In this document: in pieces, positions 1 through 7,072 of the stretch
Layout of the letters: each line of letters opens with the position of its first letter
Position numbering within the stretch: the stretch's first letter is position 1
Origin: DATATB01 sp036268995
GTDB lineage: Bacteria; Planctomycetota; Planctomycetia; Pirellulales; PNKZ01
Reading direction: 5' to 3'
Length of the DNA stretch: 35,591 bases
Assembly: GCA_036268995.1 (NCBI GenBank)
Contig: DATATB010000082.1
Coordinates: forward strand, 1-35,591
Notes under the pieces: generated by a model
Database searches by the model: none
What the model was told of the DNA's origin: nothing
The model's input: only the letters and a program-made list of their open reading frames with translations
Position numbers and translations under genes: made by a program

Positions 1-190
1 TTTCTGCTACCGACGAGTTTCCTGATAAGACGAGCGGAAAAGGGGAAATTCTATCAGCGGAGAAACGGGGGGAAACGGGGGGGGCAGGTCCAGTTATTGA
101 CGATTAGCCGGGGCATTGGCAGTAATTGGACCTGTCCCCGTGTATCCCCCGTTTATCCCCCGTCGGAGGAATATCGTGGAGCCCGATCCA
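1..190. other. Leader region with REP-like palindrome, no gene
   Basis: No convincing gene lies here. The stretch holds G-run tracts, a REP-like palindrome (81-139) and micro-duplicated flanks on both sides: AAACGGGGGG-type units at 65-84 and TATCCCCCGT units at about 143-164. A GGAG at 179-182 could serve as ribosome binding site for the ATG at 191. Confidence 0.6.
81..139. repeat. REP-like inverted repeat, GGGGCAGGTCC class
   Basis: The left arm GGGGCAGGTCCAGTTATTG (from 81) faces a right arm ending CAATTGGACCTGTCCCC-like at 139, giving a near palindrome of about 20-nt arms with a short loop. The loop segment AGTTATTGACGATTAGCC recurs with one change at about 6017-6034. This is one of several related palindromes between 80 and 7040. 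The class resembles REP elements that are mobilised by IS200-like RAYT transposases in other bacteria; no such transposase gene is in the window. Confidence 0.75.
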
Positions 191-571
191 ATGCTGTACC
201 GCGGCTCTGACGCGGGATGTGTCGGCCTGGTGGCTGGGAGCGCAGCCGCGTTTCCGACGATGTATTTGTCGCAGGCTCTAGGGAACTCCGACGTAACTGC
301 GCTGGTTCTCTCGACAATTGTCGGACTGATCGCGGGCGCCGCGGCGGCGCTGCGAGTGATGCGCGCAACCGTCCATACGCGCCGACGGATCAATGTATTC
401 TTTTACGTCTTCCTCCGGGCTTCTCTCACGGGGCTTGCCATTGCTGGTGCCAGTGCATGCCTCGCGCGCAGCGCAATTGGCGACGGTGCGGTGCCATTTG
501 CGTACTGCTTAACGGGAACGATTGCCGCCGTGTCCTCCGCATTCTACTTTTACCGCCGCGTCTCGAGCTGA
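191..571 (+). CDS. Small hydrophobic membrane protein, unknown
   Basis: I do not recognise a family. The ATG at 191 is preceded by GGAG at 179-182 and gives 126 residues; an ATG at 116 is possible but would begin inside the palindrome. The product has about four hydrophobic segments: around VGLVAGSAAAFPTM, VLSTIVGLIAGAAAAL, FFYVFLRASLTGLAIAG, and a last one followed by the tail FYFYRRVSS. Its C-terminus resembles the tail of the chimeric RHS fragment ending at 9249 (LHLYRRVPR), so the two may be relatives. It sits between two REP-like elements and upstream of a methyltransferase gene. It could be an orphan immunity-type protein of the RHS locus, but that is only suggested by size, membrane location and context. 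Confidence 0.55.
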   Translation: MLYRGSDAGCVGLVAGSAAAFPTMYLSQALGNSDVTALVLSTIVGLIAGAAAALRVMRATVHTRRRINVFFYVFLRASLTGLAIAGASACLARSAIGDGAVPFAYCLTGTIAAVSSAFYFYRRVSS

Positions 572-591
572 CGTGTCGGGGAATTCAGACG

Positions 592-612
592 TAGAAACGG
601 GGACAGGCGTAA
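592..612. repeat. One-armed REP-like remnant upstream of methyltransferase A
   Basis: The sequence GAAACGGGGACAGG lies directly before the point where homology with the other methyltransferase copies begins (GTAACGAGG, about 609). It looks like the outer arm of the GGGGACAGGTC palindrome class cut by the junction. No matching right arm is visible. Confidence 0.4.
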
Positions 613-627
613 CGAGGTTTCTTTGCG

Positions 628-1185
628 ATGCATGTGATGGCTGATCTTGAGGCGGTTGCCGATACTGCGATTCGGGAATTTGGGGCAAGGCAGGATCCGC
701 GGGAGCTTGCGCAATTCCTGTCTTGGTTGCGGGATTTACCCCAACCACCGCGGTATGTGGTCGAAATCGGCGTGTATCGCGGCGGGCATCTGTGGGCCAT
801 GCAACAGGCGCTGCCAAATGCGCAGTTTGTTGGCGTCGACTATTCGTTCCGCTACTTGCGGAACTGCGTCTTCAAGGCTGGCACGCTGCTGGTCTGCGGC
901 AACAGCGCCGCGGTTGCTGAGCAAGTGTGCGGCATGTATGAGCCCGATCAAACGCTAGTCTATATCGACGCCGATCACGGTTATGCTGGCGTTTCGCGCG
1001 ATGCGCGCTTATATCCTGCCCGCTACCAGGCCTTTCACGACATCAACGACACGCGCTCGGCCGACCAGAAACAGCTCGTGTGCCACTTCTATCGCGAACA
1101 CCAGGCCGAGTTCCCAGTCACCTTCTGCAATCAGCCCAACACCGTCGGCATCGGCGTCCGCGTCTCGCCCAGCGTATTGCAATAG
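628..1185 (+). CDS. Class I SAM-dependent methyltransferase, copy A
   Basis: This 185-residue protein fits the class I SAM-dependent methyltransferase fold of the CmcI/small-molecule type. Motif I is visible at about residues 43-54 (YVVEIGVYRGGH), the acidic end of strand beta2 in FVGVDYS, and a later acidic motif in VYIDADHG and AFHDIND. The substrate cannot be told from sequence; a sugar or polysaccharide is plausible because copy B is followed by a sulfotransferase-like gene. The ATG at 628 follows ACGAGG with roughly 10-nt spacing; ATG at 637 is an alternative. By eye it differs from copy B (7073-7630) at about 15 of 185 residues, so both are probably under selection. It ends 43 bp before the RHS gene, with which it has no obvious functional link. 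Confidence 0.85.
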   Translation: MHVMADLEAVADTAIREFGARQDPRELAQFLSWLRDLPQPPRYVVEIGVYRGGHLWAMQQALPNAQFVGVDYSFRYLRNCVFKAGTLLVCGNSAAVAEQVCGMYEPDQTLVYIDADHGYAGVSRDARLYPARYQAFHDINDTRSADQKQLVCHFYREHQAEFPVTFCNQPNTVGIGVRVSPSVLQ

Positions 1186-1228
1186 AGTGTAGCCATCGCC
1201 GGTTCCGCTCTCGTGAAGTCGGCGCAAT

Positions 1229-3610
1229 GTGGACGACTACGCCACGCTGTCCAACTCGGCCGTGGCTCGCACTGACTTGCTTCGCTCCGTCACGTATCCT
1301 GATGGTGGCGTGGTCAGTTACGAGTACAACCGCCAGGGCCAGGTCACGCAGATGACCGACCAGAACGGCACGGTGCATCAGTATGCGTACGATCTGCTCG
1401 GCCGGCCGACGGCCGATAGCGTAATCACCCTAGGCACGGGCATCGACGGCGCCGTCCGCCGCATTGCCCACACTTATAATACTGCCGGCTTGCCGCAAAA
1501 CGTCACCAGCTACAGCGCCGCCACCGGCGGCACCGTGGCCAACGATATTCAATATCAGTACAATGGCTTCCAGCAACTTACGGCCGAGTACCAGAGCCAC
1601 TCAGGCGCCGTGAATACGTCCAGCACACCCGCCGTGCAGTACAACTATGCCAGCGGCGCCGACAATACGGTGCGGCTGACCGAGATCACCTACCCAGCCG
1701 GCAACGGCCCATCATACGAGTACGGCGCAGCCGGCGGCGACGGCGACATGCTCAGCCGGGTCACCTCCATCATGGACGGCTCCGGTCCGATCGTCGATTA
1801 CGTGTATCTCGGCCTCGGCACGTTTGTTCAGGTGGATTATCCCGAGCCTGGCATTCGCTACGATCTGGCCTTCGGCTCCGGCTCGAATCCGTATGCCGGC
1901 CTCGACAACTTCGGCCGGGTGATCGACTGCCGCTGGCGCACGGTTTCCACTGGCTCCGACGTCGAGCGCATCCAGTACGGCTACGACCTGGCAAGCAACC
2001 GCACCTGGCGGCACAACACGGTGGCTCCGAACGGCGGCAACGACGAGCTGTATACCTACGACGGCCTCCAGCGCCTCGTAAACTTCCAGCGCGGCACGTT
2101 CTCCGGCAGCAGCCGCACGGCAATCACGTCGCAGACGCTCCAGCAGCAGTGGAACCTGGACACCACCGGCAACTGGTCCCAGTTCGCCAGCAGCGACTCG
2201 CTCGATTCCTCCAACAGCGTGAACCAGTCTCGCACCCACACGCTGAGCAACGAGATCGAATCCTTCCGCGCGAATTCCGGCACCGCCTGGGCGCAGCCCG
2301 TCTACGACTCCGCCGGCAACATGGTCATCTTCCCCCAGCCGGCCGCACCAGCCAGTCCCTACATCGCCACCTACGACGCCTGGAATCGAATGGTCTCGGT
2401 CGCCGGTATTGCCACGTACGATTACGATGGAGCGAACCGTCGCGCGACAAAAACGATCTCCGGCACCGTCCGTCACTTCTACTACTCATTGAACTGGCAG
2501 GCACTCGAAGAACGCCTCGGCAGCAGCACCTCCCCGGATCGTCAGTTCTTCTGGGGCCTGCGCTACATTGACGACCTCGCGCTCCGCGATCGCGGCAGCG
2601 AGCGGCTCTACTCACTCCAAGACGCCAATTGGAACGTCACCGCTATCCTCGACACCTCCGGCGAGATGCAAGAGCGGTACCGCTACACCGCGTACGGCGT
2701 CCCGGCGTTCCTCGACTCGTCCTTCGACATTGCGTCCTACACGGCCAGTTCCTTCGACTGGGAAACGCTTTACGCGGGCTACCGCTGGAACAGTTCGGTC
2801 CAATTGTATGGCGTCCGGCACCGTGCTTTCCTCGCAGCTGTCGGCACATGGGCCACCAGGGATCTTGCCGGCTACGACGTGCGTGGATCCTTCTATGCGT
2901 ACGCCCTCACCCGCCCGGCCGATCTTGTCGACCCGAGCGGCCTCGAACCGCCCTCGATACAGGCATGCACGTGCGGCCCCGACGTGACAGCCGTGTTTTT
3001 GCGGGCGCTGCAACGTGGCGCGAAGCGGCTTAAGGCGTTGCCTTCCAGCGAAACGGGGCTGATCGATGGGCTGCGGTTCCTCCAACGGAATGGAATTAAT
3101 ATTGATTTTAGGGTCCCGCCCGTGACGGGCTGCGGGACGGGCACTTGTGCGGGAACTGTTATGCTTGCCGGGACGTGCATCAACGCGTTCCAGCTTAATA
3201 ATATCCTCTATGGATTGGTCGGTAGGTACGTGACGACGCGTTTTTCGTTTTGGGACATTGTTGCGGGCGGCAACGCGCACCAGTTGGCGGCGCACCACAG
3301 CCTCGAGTCCACGGTCCAGCGGTCCTCGTACGCGCTCGGCTGGCAGTTTCCGTCGATGGATGGCGACATCTACAGCTTGACCGAGGCTGGATTCGCCGCT
3401 TGGGCTTCAAACGAGCAGTGGTGGTTTGAAAATACGGTGTCCGTTGGGGAGCTGTTCAACTCGGGCACACTGCTGGAGAGAATCGGCAACTTTGGGGAGT
3501 TCAGCGGGTGTGTGCCCTGCGGTCAAACCGCGACGGAAAAGAATGTGTCGTACGATTTTACAACCGTTAATTGGTATGGAAGTGGTGCCACGAGTATTCC
3601 CGCTCCCTAG
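1229..3610 (+). CDS. RHS/YD-repeat protein with variable C-terminal tip, 5'-truncated
   Basis: The 793-residue product consists of YD repeats (YEYNRQGQVTQMTDQNG, YDAWNRMVSV, YDYDGANRR and others) followed by the RHS-associated core (FFWGLRYIDD, YRYTAYGVPAF, YALTRPADLVDPSG, ending near residue 571). The last 222 residues form a distinct tip with several cysteines (CTCGPDVT, CGTGTCAG, CVPCG) and a segment LYGLVGRYVTTRFSFWDI that reminds me of polymorphic toxin 44-type domains; that match is from memory. Base composition becomes more AT-rich in the tip from about 3040. There is no signal peptide or N-terminal export module and the start is a GTG at 1229, so this is probably a 5'-truncated or displaced copy of a larger secreted RHS protein. 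Known RHS proteins encapsulate and deliver their C-terminal toxin in contact-dependent competition. The following gene overlaps by 35 bp. Confidence 0.85.
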   Translation: MDDYATLSNSAVARTDLLRSVTYPDGGVVSYEYNRQGQVTQMTDQNGTVHQYAYDLLGRPTADSVITLGTGIDGAVRRIAHTYNTAGLPQNVTSYSAATGGTVANDIQYQYNGFQQLTAEYQSHSGAVNTSSTPAVQYNYASGADNTVRLTEITYPAGNGPSYEYGAAGGDGDMLSRVTSIMDGSGPIVDYVYLGLGTFVQVDYPEPGIRYDLAFGSGSNPYAGLDNFGRVIDCRWRTVSTGSDVERIQYGYDLASNRTWRHNTVAPNGGNDELYTYDGLQRLVNFQRGTFSGSSRTAITSQTLQQQWNLDTTGNWSQFASSDSLDSSNSVNQSRTHTLSNEIESFRANSGTAWAQPVYDSAGNMVIFPQPAAPASPYIATYDAWNRMVSVAGIATYDYDGANRRATKTISGTVRHFYYSLNWQALEERLGSSTSPDRQFFWGLRYIDDLALRDRGSERLYSLQDANWNVTAILDTSGEMQERYRYTAYGVPAFLDSSFDIASYTASSFDWETLYAGYRWNSSVQLYGVRHRAFLAAVGTWATRDLAGYDVRGSFYAYALTRPADLVDPSGLEPPSIQACTCGPDVTAVFLRALQRGAKRLKALPSSETGLIDGLRFLQRNGINIDFRVPPVTGCGTGTCAGTVMLAGTCINAFQLNNILYGLVGRYVTTRFSFWDIVAGGNAHQLAAHHSLESTVQRSSYALGWQFPSMDGDIYSLTEAGFAAWASNEQWWFENTVSVGELFNSGTLLERIGNFGEFSGCVPCGQTATEKNVSYDFTTVNWYGSGATSIPAP

Positions 3611-4076
3611 CCGTAGGATCGCTGCCGCGACGCTAGCGGCAGCCGCCGTAGCCACCATCTGGGCGGTCGCGCAGATCTGGGATTTCGGCCACGACCTAGC
3701 CGGTAGGTCGCGCCTAAGGGAATTTGAAAGAGCGACAACAGAACGAGGGCATTTCTGGGAGACGGACGCGGCAGGGCGGCGGTGCTTTCCCCTGGACAGT
3801 GGCCGGTTTGGCCATCGGTTGATACCAAACGCAGATGGCACGTTCACTGTCGAGGGCTACGGCTTCATTTACGCGCCGCGCACACCGACGGGCGGGAGTG
3901 TCGTAAACGACCAAACCGACTCGGAGACGATCGTATTGTGGGATCCGCACCCGCTGTCCAATGGCGAGTACTTCGCCATCACGGCGTCGCTCGCGGGCTA
4001 CGGCCTACGAGCTCGCGACATTGCGTCGCGACGCATAGAGTGGCGCAGCGTGGGCGGGAAGATCGGCATGCCGTGA
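3576..4076 (+). CDS. Membrane-anchored small protein, candidate RHS immunity partner
   Basis: The ATG at 3576 lies inside the end of the RHS gene and gives 166 residues. Residues about 14-31 (IAAATLAAAAVATIWAVA) form one transmembrane or signal-anchor segment, followed by a polar domain of about 130 residues with no motif I recognise (FTVEGYGFIYAPRTPTGG, SETIVLWDPHPLSNGEY). The overlap with the RHS reading frame suggests co-transcription and translational coupling, the arrangement typical of toxin tip and immunity gene pairs. No clear Shine-Dalgarno sequence precedes the start, so a downstream start cannot be excluded. The immunity role is inference from position and size; a stray orphan gene is the alternative. 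Confidence 0.55.
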   Translation: MEVVPRVFPLPSRRIAAATLAAAAVATIWAVAQIWDFGHDLAGRSRLREFERATTERGHFWETDAAGRRCFPLDSGRFGHRLIPNADGTFTVEGYGFIYAPRTPTGGSVVNDQTDSETIVLWDPHPLSNGEYFAITASLAGYGLRARDIASRRIEWRSVGGKIGMP

Positions 4077-4086
4077 GTAAGCCAAA

Positions 4087-4150
4087 AAGTCGGAAAGGGG
4101 GAAAGTCGGAAAGGGGGACATTCTGCTTTGTCGCCTCGGTCATGTCGGTT
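4087..4150. repeat. REP-like element with 16-bp tandem flank duplication
   Basis: A unit AAGTCGGAAAGGGGGA occurs twice in tandem (4087-4102, 4103-4118) and runs into GACATTCTGCTTTGTCG. Short complementary arms GACAT and ATGTC follow. It separates the candidate immunity gene from the next orphan gene. Confidence 0.65.
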
Positions 4151-4200
4151 GGGCCATTTGAATACTCCAAATTCATCTTGATGCAGGTGCGATCTCGACT

Positions 4201-4734
4201 ATGCCTGCGCGGCGGCACGAATTCTTGGATTGGTCGCTCTGGAGCCCTGTTGATTCGTACCTCGTCGGCGACGAGGTACGCGACCTTGAGTTCTGGCTTC
4301 GGGCGGGCAACGCCACAAAGTTTCTCGATATCCTCTGGACGCATTCGACCTCGGCGCTGCTTGAACTCCGGCCTCGCGGCTACGCCCTGTGCGCATTGTT
4401 CGAAGCCCTTTCTGAGGCGCATATTCGTGGTCCCGGCATCTGTTGGCAAATCCTACCGGAGCCGGGTTTTGGCAATGCATCGGCCGCCGCCGAGACGCTG
4501 TTTAACGCTGGAATTCATTTATCCCTGGCATTGGACCGCGAGTGCGCGGCAGAGGGCATAAGGGTGTTTGGGAGCGGTCCGCCGCCCGACTTCTGCGAAA
4601 CGGTCGCGACGTGCTATTCCCACGGCTTGTCCGAGCAAATGGTTGCCGAAGCGTTGACCTATTATCGCGCGGCGCTGGCAACGGCCGCCGCGATGGACGC
4701 CAAATTTCTGGTGACCATTTGTTTCATGAAATAG
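4201..4734 (+). CDS. Hypothetical cytoplasmic protein, orphan
   Basis: I recognise no family. The 177-residue product has no signal peptide or membrane span; it looks globular and mainly helical, with segments such as RDLEFWLRAGNATKFLD, ALCALFEALSEAHI and VAEALTYYRAALATAAAM. The ATG at 4201 has only a weak purine-rich stretch upstream (GCAGGTGCG). It is bracketed by REP-like elements at 4087-4150 and 4797-4845. The placement and size would fit an immunity-type orphan of the RHS locus, but nothing in the sequence shows this directly. Confidence 0.5.
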   Translation: MPARRHEFLDWSLWSPVDSYLVGDEVRDLEFWLRAGNATKFLDILWTHSTSALLELRPRGYALCALFEALSEAHIRGPGICWQILPEPGFGNASAAAETLFNAGIHLSLALDRECAAEGIRVFGSGPPPDFCETVATCYSHGLSEQMVAEALTYYRAALATAAAMDAKFLVTICFMK

Positions 4735-4796
4735 GTTGCGGCGCGATGTTGCTCAATCCCTATGCTGCTCCGATTTAGATTTCCATTGCGCGAGTA

Positions 4797-4845
4797 GAAC
4801 GGGGGACGTTCTGCTTAATCGGGCCGTCGAATGTCGAGCGCCCCA
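4797..4845. repeat. REP-like element upstream of truncated methyltransferase
   Basis: The hairpin-capable arms GGGGACGTTC and GAATGTC...CCCC enclose a short loop. Together with the following 34 bp it matches 6991-7072 almost base for base, so element and methyltransferase leader were duplicated as one block. Confidence 0.65.
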
Positions 4846-4879
4846 TTTGCAAAGTGGTACGTAACGAGGATTCTTTGCG

Positions 4880-5024
4880 ATGCATGTGATGGCTGATCTT
4901 GACGCGGTTGCCGATACGGCGATTCGGGAGTTTGGGGCAAAGCAGGATCCGCGGGAGCTTGCGCAGTTCCTGTCTTGGTTGCGCGAATTGCGCGAGCCAC
5001 CGCGGTATGTGGTCGAGGTCGGCG
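4880..5024 (+). pseudogene. Truncated methyltransferase copy
   Basis: The first 48 codons reproduce the N-terminus of methyltransferase copies A and B (MHVMADLDAVADTAI through YVVEVG), with substitutions such as D8, K21 and R38. The homology stops abruptly at about 5024, just before motif I would be completed, and the sequence passes into a REP-like element. The frame then continues into unrelated low-value sequence to about 5149. Without the nucleotide-binding loop it cannot be a working methyltransferase. The leader shared with copy B shows these two are the closest relatives in layout. Confidence 0.85.
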
Positions 5025-5032
5025 GGCGCGGC

Positions 5033-5112
5033 AAAGGGGACATTCTACTTTGTTTAGCCTCGAAATGCAGAATGCCCCCTTTTTCCGCCCAGAATGCCCC
5101 CTTTTTCCGCCC
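5033..5112. repeat. REP-like palindrome with 22-bp tandem duplication
   Basis: The left arm AAAGGGGACATTCTACTTT (5033-5051) faces AAATGCAGAATGCCCCCTTTTT (5063-5084). The right outer edge, a 22-bp unit starting AGAATGCCCCC and ending CCGCCC, is present twice in tandem (5069-5090 and 5091-5112). The element sits exactly at the truncation point of the methyltransferase copy and 34 bp before the next gene. Confidence 0.75.
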
Positions 5113-5145
5113 CTTTTTGGCTTCCTCTTTCCGCGAGCGACTACC

Positions 5146-5796
5146 ATGATCACGCGCCTAACACTATACATTGTTTTCTCTTGCGCGCTCCACGCGATGC
5201 TATTGAAGGACTCGCGGGCCGAGCTCAACGCCGGAGTGATTGTGGGAAAAGAGTACAAAAACGACGCCCTAGCCGTGACGTTCTGTGCACCAAAGGGCTG
5301 GAACATATCCATTGGGAATGGAGTGGTGACATCGAAGGAAGACCCGAACGCCGACGAACCGATAACAACTGATAGACGGAAGAGGGCGGCTGATTGCGGT
5401 CGCCTGCATTTTATTAGGCGCGCTGAGCTCTTCTCGATCCGCAAGGAAGGGGAGCCCGATCGCTCTGGCCAATCTCTTAGTGCCGGGGCGGACGAGCTTT
5501 CTGGCAACGTCCGCATAACTGCGGGGGAATACCTGACCGACGCAAAAGAGGACTTCCGCGCGTCCCCATTGCCGTTTGTGATAGAACGCGATGTTTATCA
5601 GGTCCCGATCGGAGGGGTCGCCTATGCTGCGATGACGATTAAGATGGAGTTTGAGAATGTCGGGATCCTACGGCAACAGATCCTGGCGACCACCGATAAT
5701 GGCTATATAGTATTCTTTAATTTGGCCTATCGCACCGACGACGAACTGCGAGAACTGCAACAAATCGTGGCGACTATCACCTTCGGCAACAAATGA
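5146..5796 (+). CDS. Secreted hypothetical protein
   Basis: The start at 5146 is chosen because residues 1-25 (MITRLTLYIVFSCALHAML...) form a Sec-type signal peptide with likely cleavage after SRA. The mature part of about 190 residues has alternating strand-like segments (GVAYAAMTIKMEFEN, GYIVFFNLAYRTDDELRELQQIVATITFG) and two cysteines (C46, C84 region), and resembles a small periplasmic domain. I cannot name a family; the last 60 residues have the feel of PsbP/DUF1795-like stress proteins, but this is weak. It lies between REP-like elements and looks like another orphan insertion. Confidence 0.6.
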   Translation: MITRLTLYIVFSCALHAMLLKDSRAELNAGVIVGKEYKNDALAVTFCAPKGWNISIGNGVVTSKEDPNADEPITTDRRKRAADCGRLHFIRRAELFSIRKEGEPDRSGQSLSAGADELSGNVRITAGEYLTDAKEDFRASPLPFVIERDVYQVPIGGVAYAAMTIKMEFENVGILRQQILATTDNGYIVFFNLAYRTDDELRELQQIVATITFGNK

Positions 5797-5842
5797 CGGC
5801 TGTTTGTCCCTTAAATACAAACGGCGATTGTTTAAAAGCGGC

Positions 5843-5932
5843 AGGCCAGAATGGCATCAAGTTAAGCCGGAGCGGCTTGGCTCGCAATCGTTAAGCGTTG
5901 CTACGATGGCAATGAGATCGGCAACTCGCCAG
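5843..5932. repeat. Dispersed ~90-bp repeat, copy 1
   Basis: The block from AGGCCAGAATGGCATCAAG to GGCAACTCGCCA matches 6757-6845 at roughly 84 percent by eye. The core TCGCAATCGTTAAGCG...CGATGGC can form a hairpin, weaker here than in copy 2. Neither copy has a consistent reading frame, so an RNA or a non-autonomous mobile element is more likely than a gene. Confidence 0.65.
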
Positions 5933-6074
5933 GGCCGAAAAAGCGCTGTCATGGGTGAGTTTGCGTTTTTGAGGATGCGCGCACGATGAGCGCGACTACC
6001 CGGCGGTAGTTATTGACAGTTACTGACGATTAGCCTGACCTTCCCGACGGTTGATGGGCGCCGCGGGACTCGGG

Positions 6075-6151
6075 GCCGGAAAAGGGGGCCGGAAAAAGGG
6101 ACATTCTACTTTGTTGAGCCTAGAAATGCAGAATGTCCCCTTTTGCCGGCC
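6075..6151. repeat. REP-like palindrome, near-perfect arms
   Basis: The arms GGCCGGAAAAAGGGACATTCTAC (6087 onward) and GAATGTCCCCTTTTGCCGGCC (to 6151) are nearly perfect complements. The left edge is tandemly duplicated (CCGGAAAAGGGGG followed by CCGGAAAAAGGG). It ends just upstream of the next gene's ribosome binding site. Confidence 0.75.
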
Positions 6152-6193
6152 CCGGCGCAGGCCGCAGCGGGGCATTGCTCGGGAGAGTTGAGT

Positions 6194-6715
6194 GTGAGTA
6201 AAGTTGCCGCTGAGTCCGACGGTGCCTGGCGGTTGGTCAAACTCGGTATATTGAGTGCGTTTGCGGCGGTCCGTTTCCCAGGGCCGGACAGCGTTCTCAA
6301 CGAGCTATGCTACGACGATGCGGAGATAGCCGAGTTCACGACATTAGACGCGTCGTGCACCTGGGACGCCCTTCCAAGTGAGACTATTGGGCGCAACTTC
6401 ACGGCGATCAGCTTCTTCAGTCCTCGTGCGTTTCGGTTTTTTCTTCCCGCATTTATGATCGTTGGTTACGAGCACCGCCGCGCGGAGGATGGACGTGGAC
6501 AGGTACTCCACTCGCTCGTGTTGCATCTCGCCCAGCTCGAGTGGGAGCGAGACGATGGGTATGTCCACCGGCAAACGGGCTCGCTCGATCACGTGCAGCG
6601 TGCCTCTCTTGCCAGCTTTCTCCGGTTCATTTACGCGGCCGTGCCGCAGCTTGCGAGCGAGGCTCTCTCCGCGCATCGCTCCCTGCCTATACGATCCGAC
6701 GGGGCCGGGGAATAG
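6194..6715 (+). CDS. DUF6714-like protein
   Basis: The chosen start is GTG at 6194, with GGGAG at 6181-6185 at good spacing, giving 173 residues; an upstream ATG at 6143 lies in the palindrome and is unlikely. The middle of the protein carries AFAAVRFPGPDSVLN, DDAEIAEF and SFFSPRAFRFFLPAFMIVGYE, the pattern I associate from memory with DUF6714, a family of unknown function. It is cytoplasmic with one hydrophobic stretch in the SPRAFRFFLPAF segment. Like its neighbours it is bracketed by REP-like elements. A role as orphan immunity protein is possible but not shown. Confidence 0.6.
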   Translation: MSKVAAESDGAWRLVKLGILSAFAAVRFPGPDSVLNELCYDDAEIAEFTTLDASCTWDALPSETIGRNFTAISFFSPRAFRFFLPAFMIVGYEHRRAEDGRGQVLHSLVLHLAQLEWERDDGYVHRQTGSLDHVQRASLASFLRFIYAAVPQLASEALSAHRSLPIRSDGAGE

Positions 6716-6727
6716 GCGAACTTGGCG

Positions 6728-6760
6728 AAATCAAACGAGGGGAAATCAAACGGGACAGGT
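6728..6760. repeat. REP-like half element with duplicated flank
   Basis: The locus-specific unit GAAATCAAACG is present twice (GAAATCAAACGAGGG, GAAATCAAACGGG) and then runs into GACAGGTCTGAATGG, the GGGACAGGTC class arm, which merges with the dispersed ~90-bp repeat. Confidence 0.55.
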
Positions 6761-6845
6761 CTGAATGGCATCAAATTAGGCCTTAGTGGCTTGCCTCGCA
6801 ATCGCTAAGCGTTGGTGCGATGGCAATGGCTTCGCCAACTCGCCA
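6757..6845. repeat. Dispersed ~90-bp repeat, copy 2
   Basis: It matches 5843-5932. The core GCCTCGCAATCGCTAAGCG...TGCGATGGC can fold into a hairpin with an inner CGCTAAGCG palindrome. Copy 2 adjoins a GGGACAGGTC arm, so the repeat may be the interior of a larger palindromic element. Confidence 0.65.
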
Positions 6846-6990
6846 GCAAGGCCATCGGGGCATCCGGCGACCATGTGGGACGCCGGCCTGCGTAGAAGAG
6901 ACGTGTCGATCTACACGTCCTTCACGGAGTCCACGGATGCTCGCAAGCATCGCACGAATCGTCGAACAGTTCAAGCAGAGTTGGGACTCG

Positions 6991-7040
6991 GAAACGGGGA
7001 CATTCTGCTTTATCGGGCCGCGAATGTCGAGCGCCCCATT
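6991..7040. repeat. REP-like element upstream of methyltransferase B
   Basis: The arms GGGGACATTC and GAATGTC...CCCC are perfectly complementary over GACATTC/GAATGTC. The element is the counterpart of 4797-4845 and ends 32 bp before the methyltransferase start. Confidence 0.65.
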
Positions 7041-7072
7041 TGCAAAGTGGTACGTAACGAGGATTCTTTGCG

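Larger units (their letters stand above)
5797..6193. other. Gene-free spacer with dispersed repeats
   Basis: No gene is supported. The spacer holds one copy of a dispersed ~90-bp repeat (5843-5932), a second instance of the AGTTACTGACGATTAGCC motif (6017-6034) that also forms part of the palindrome near position 100, and a REP-like palindrome (6075-6151). Confidence 0.6.
6716..7072. other. Gene-free spacer with repeat block and methyltransferase leader
   Basis: It holds a REP-like half element with duplicated flank (6728-6760), copy 2 of the ~90-bp repeat (6757-6845), about 145 bp in which I see nothing, and the REP-plus-leader block (6991-7072) shared with 4797-4879. A reading frame starting at 6786 lies inside the repeat and is not believed. 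Confidence 0.6.

Noticed and set aside
5804..5989. Plus-strand frame of 61 codons
   Set aside because: It spans repeat copy 1 and is not preserved in copy 2.
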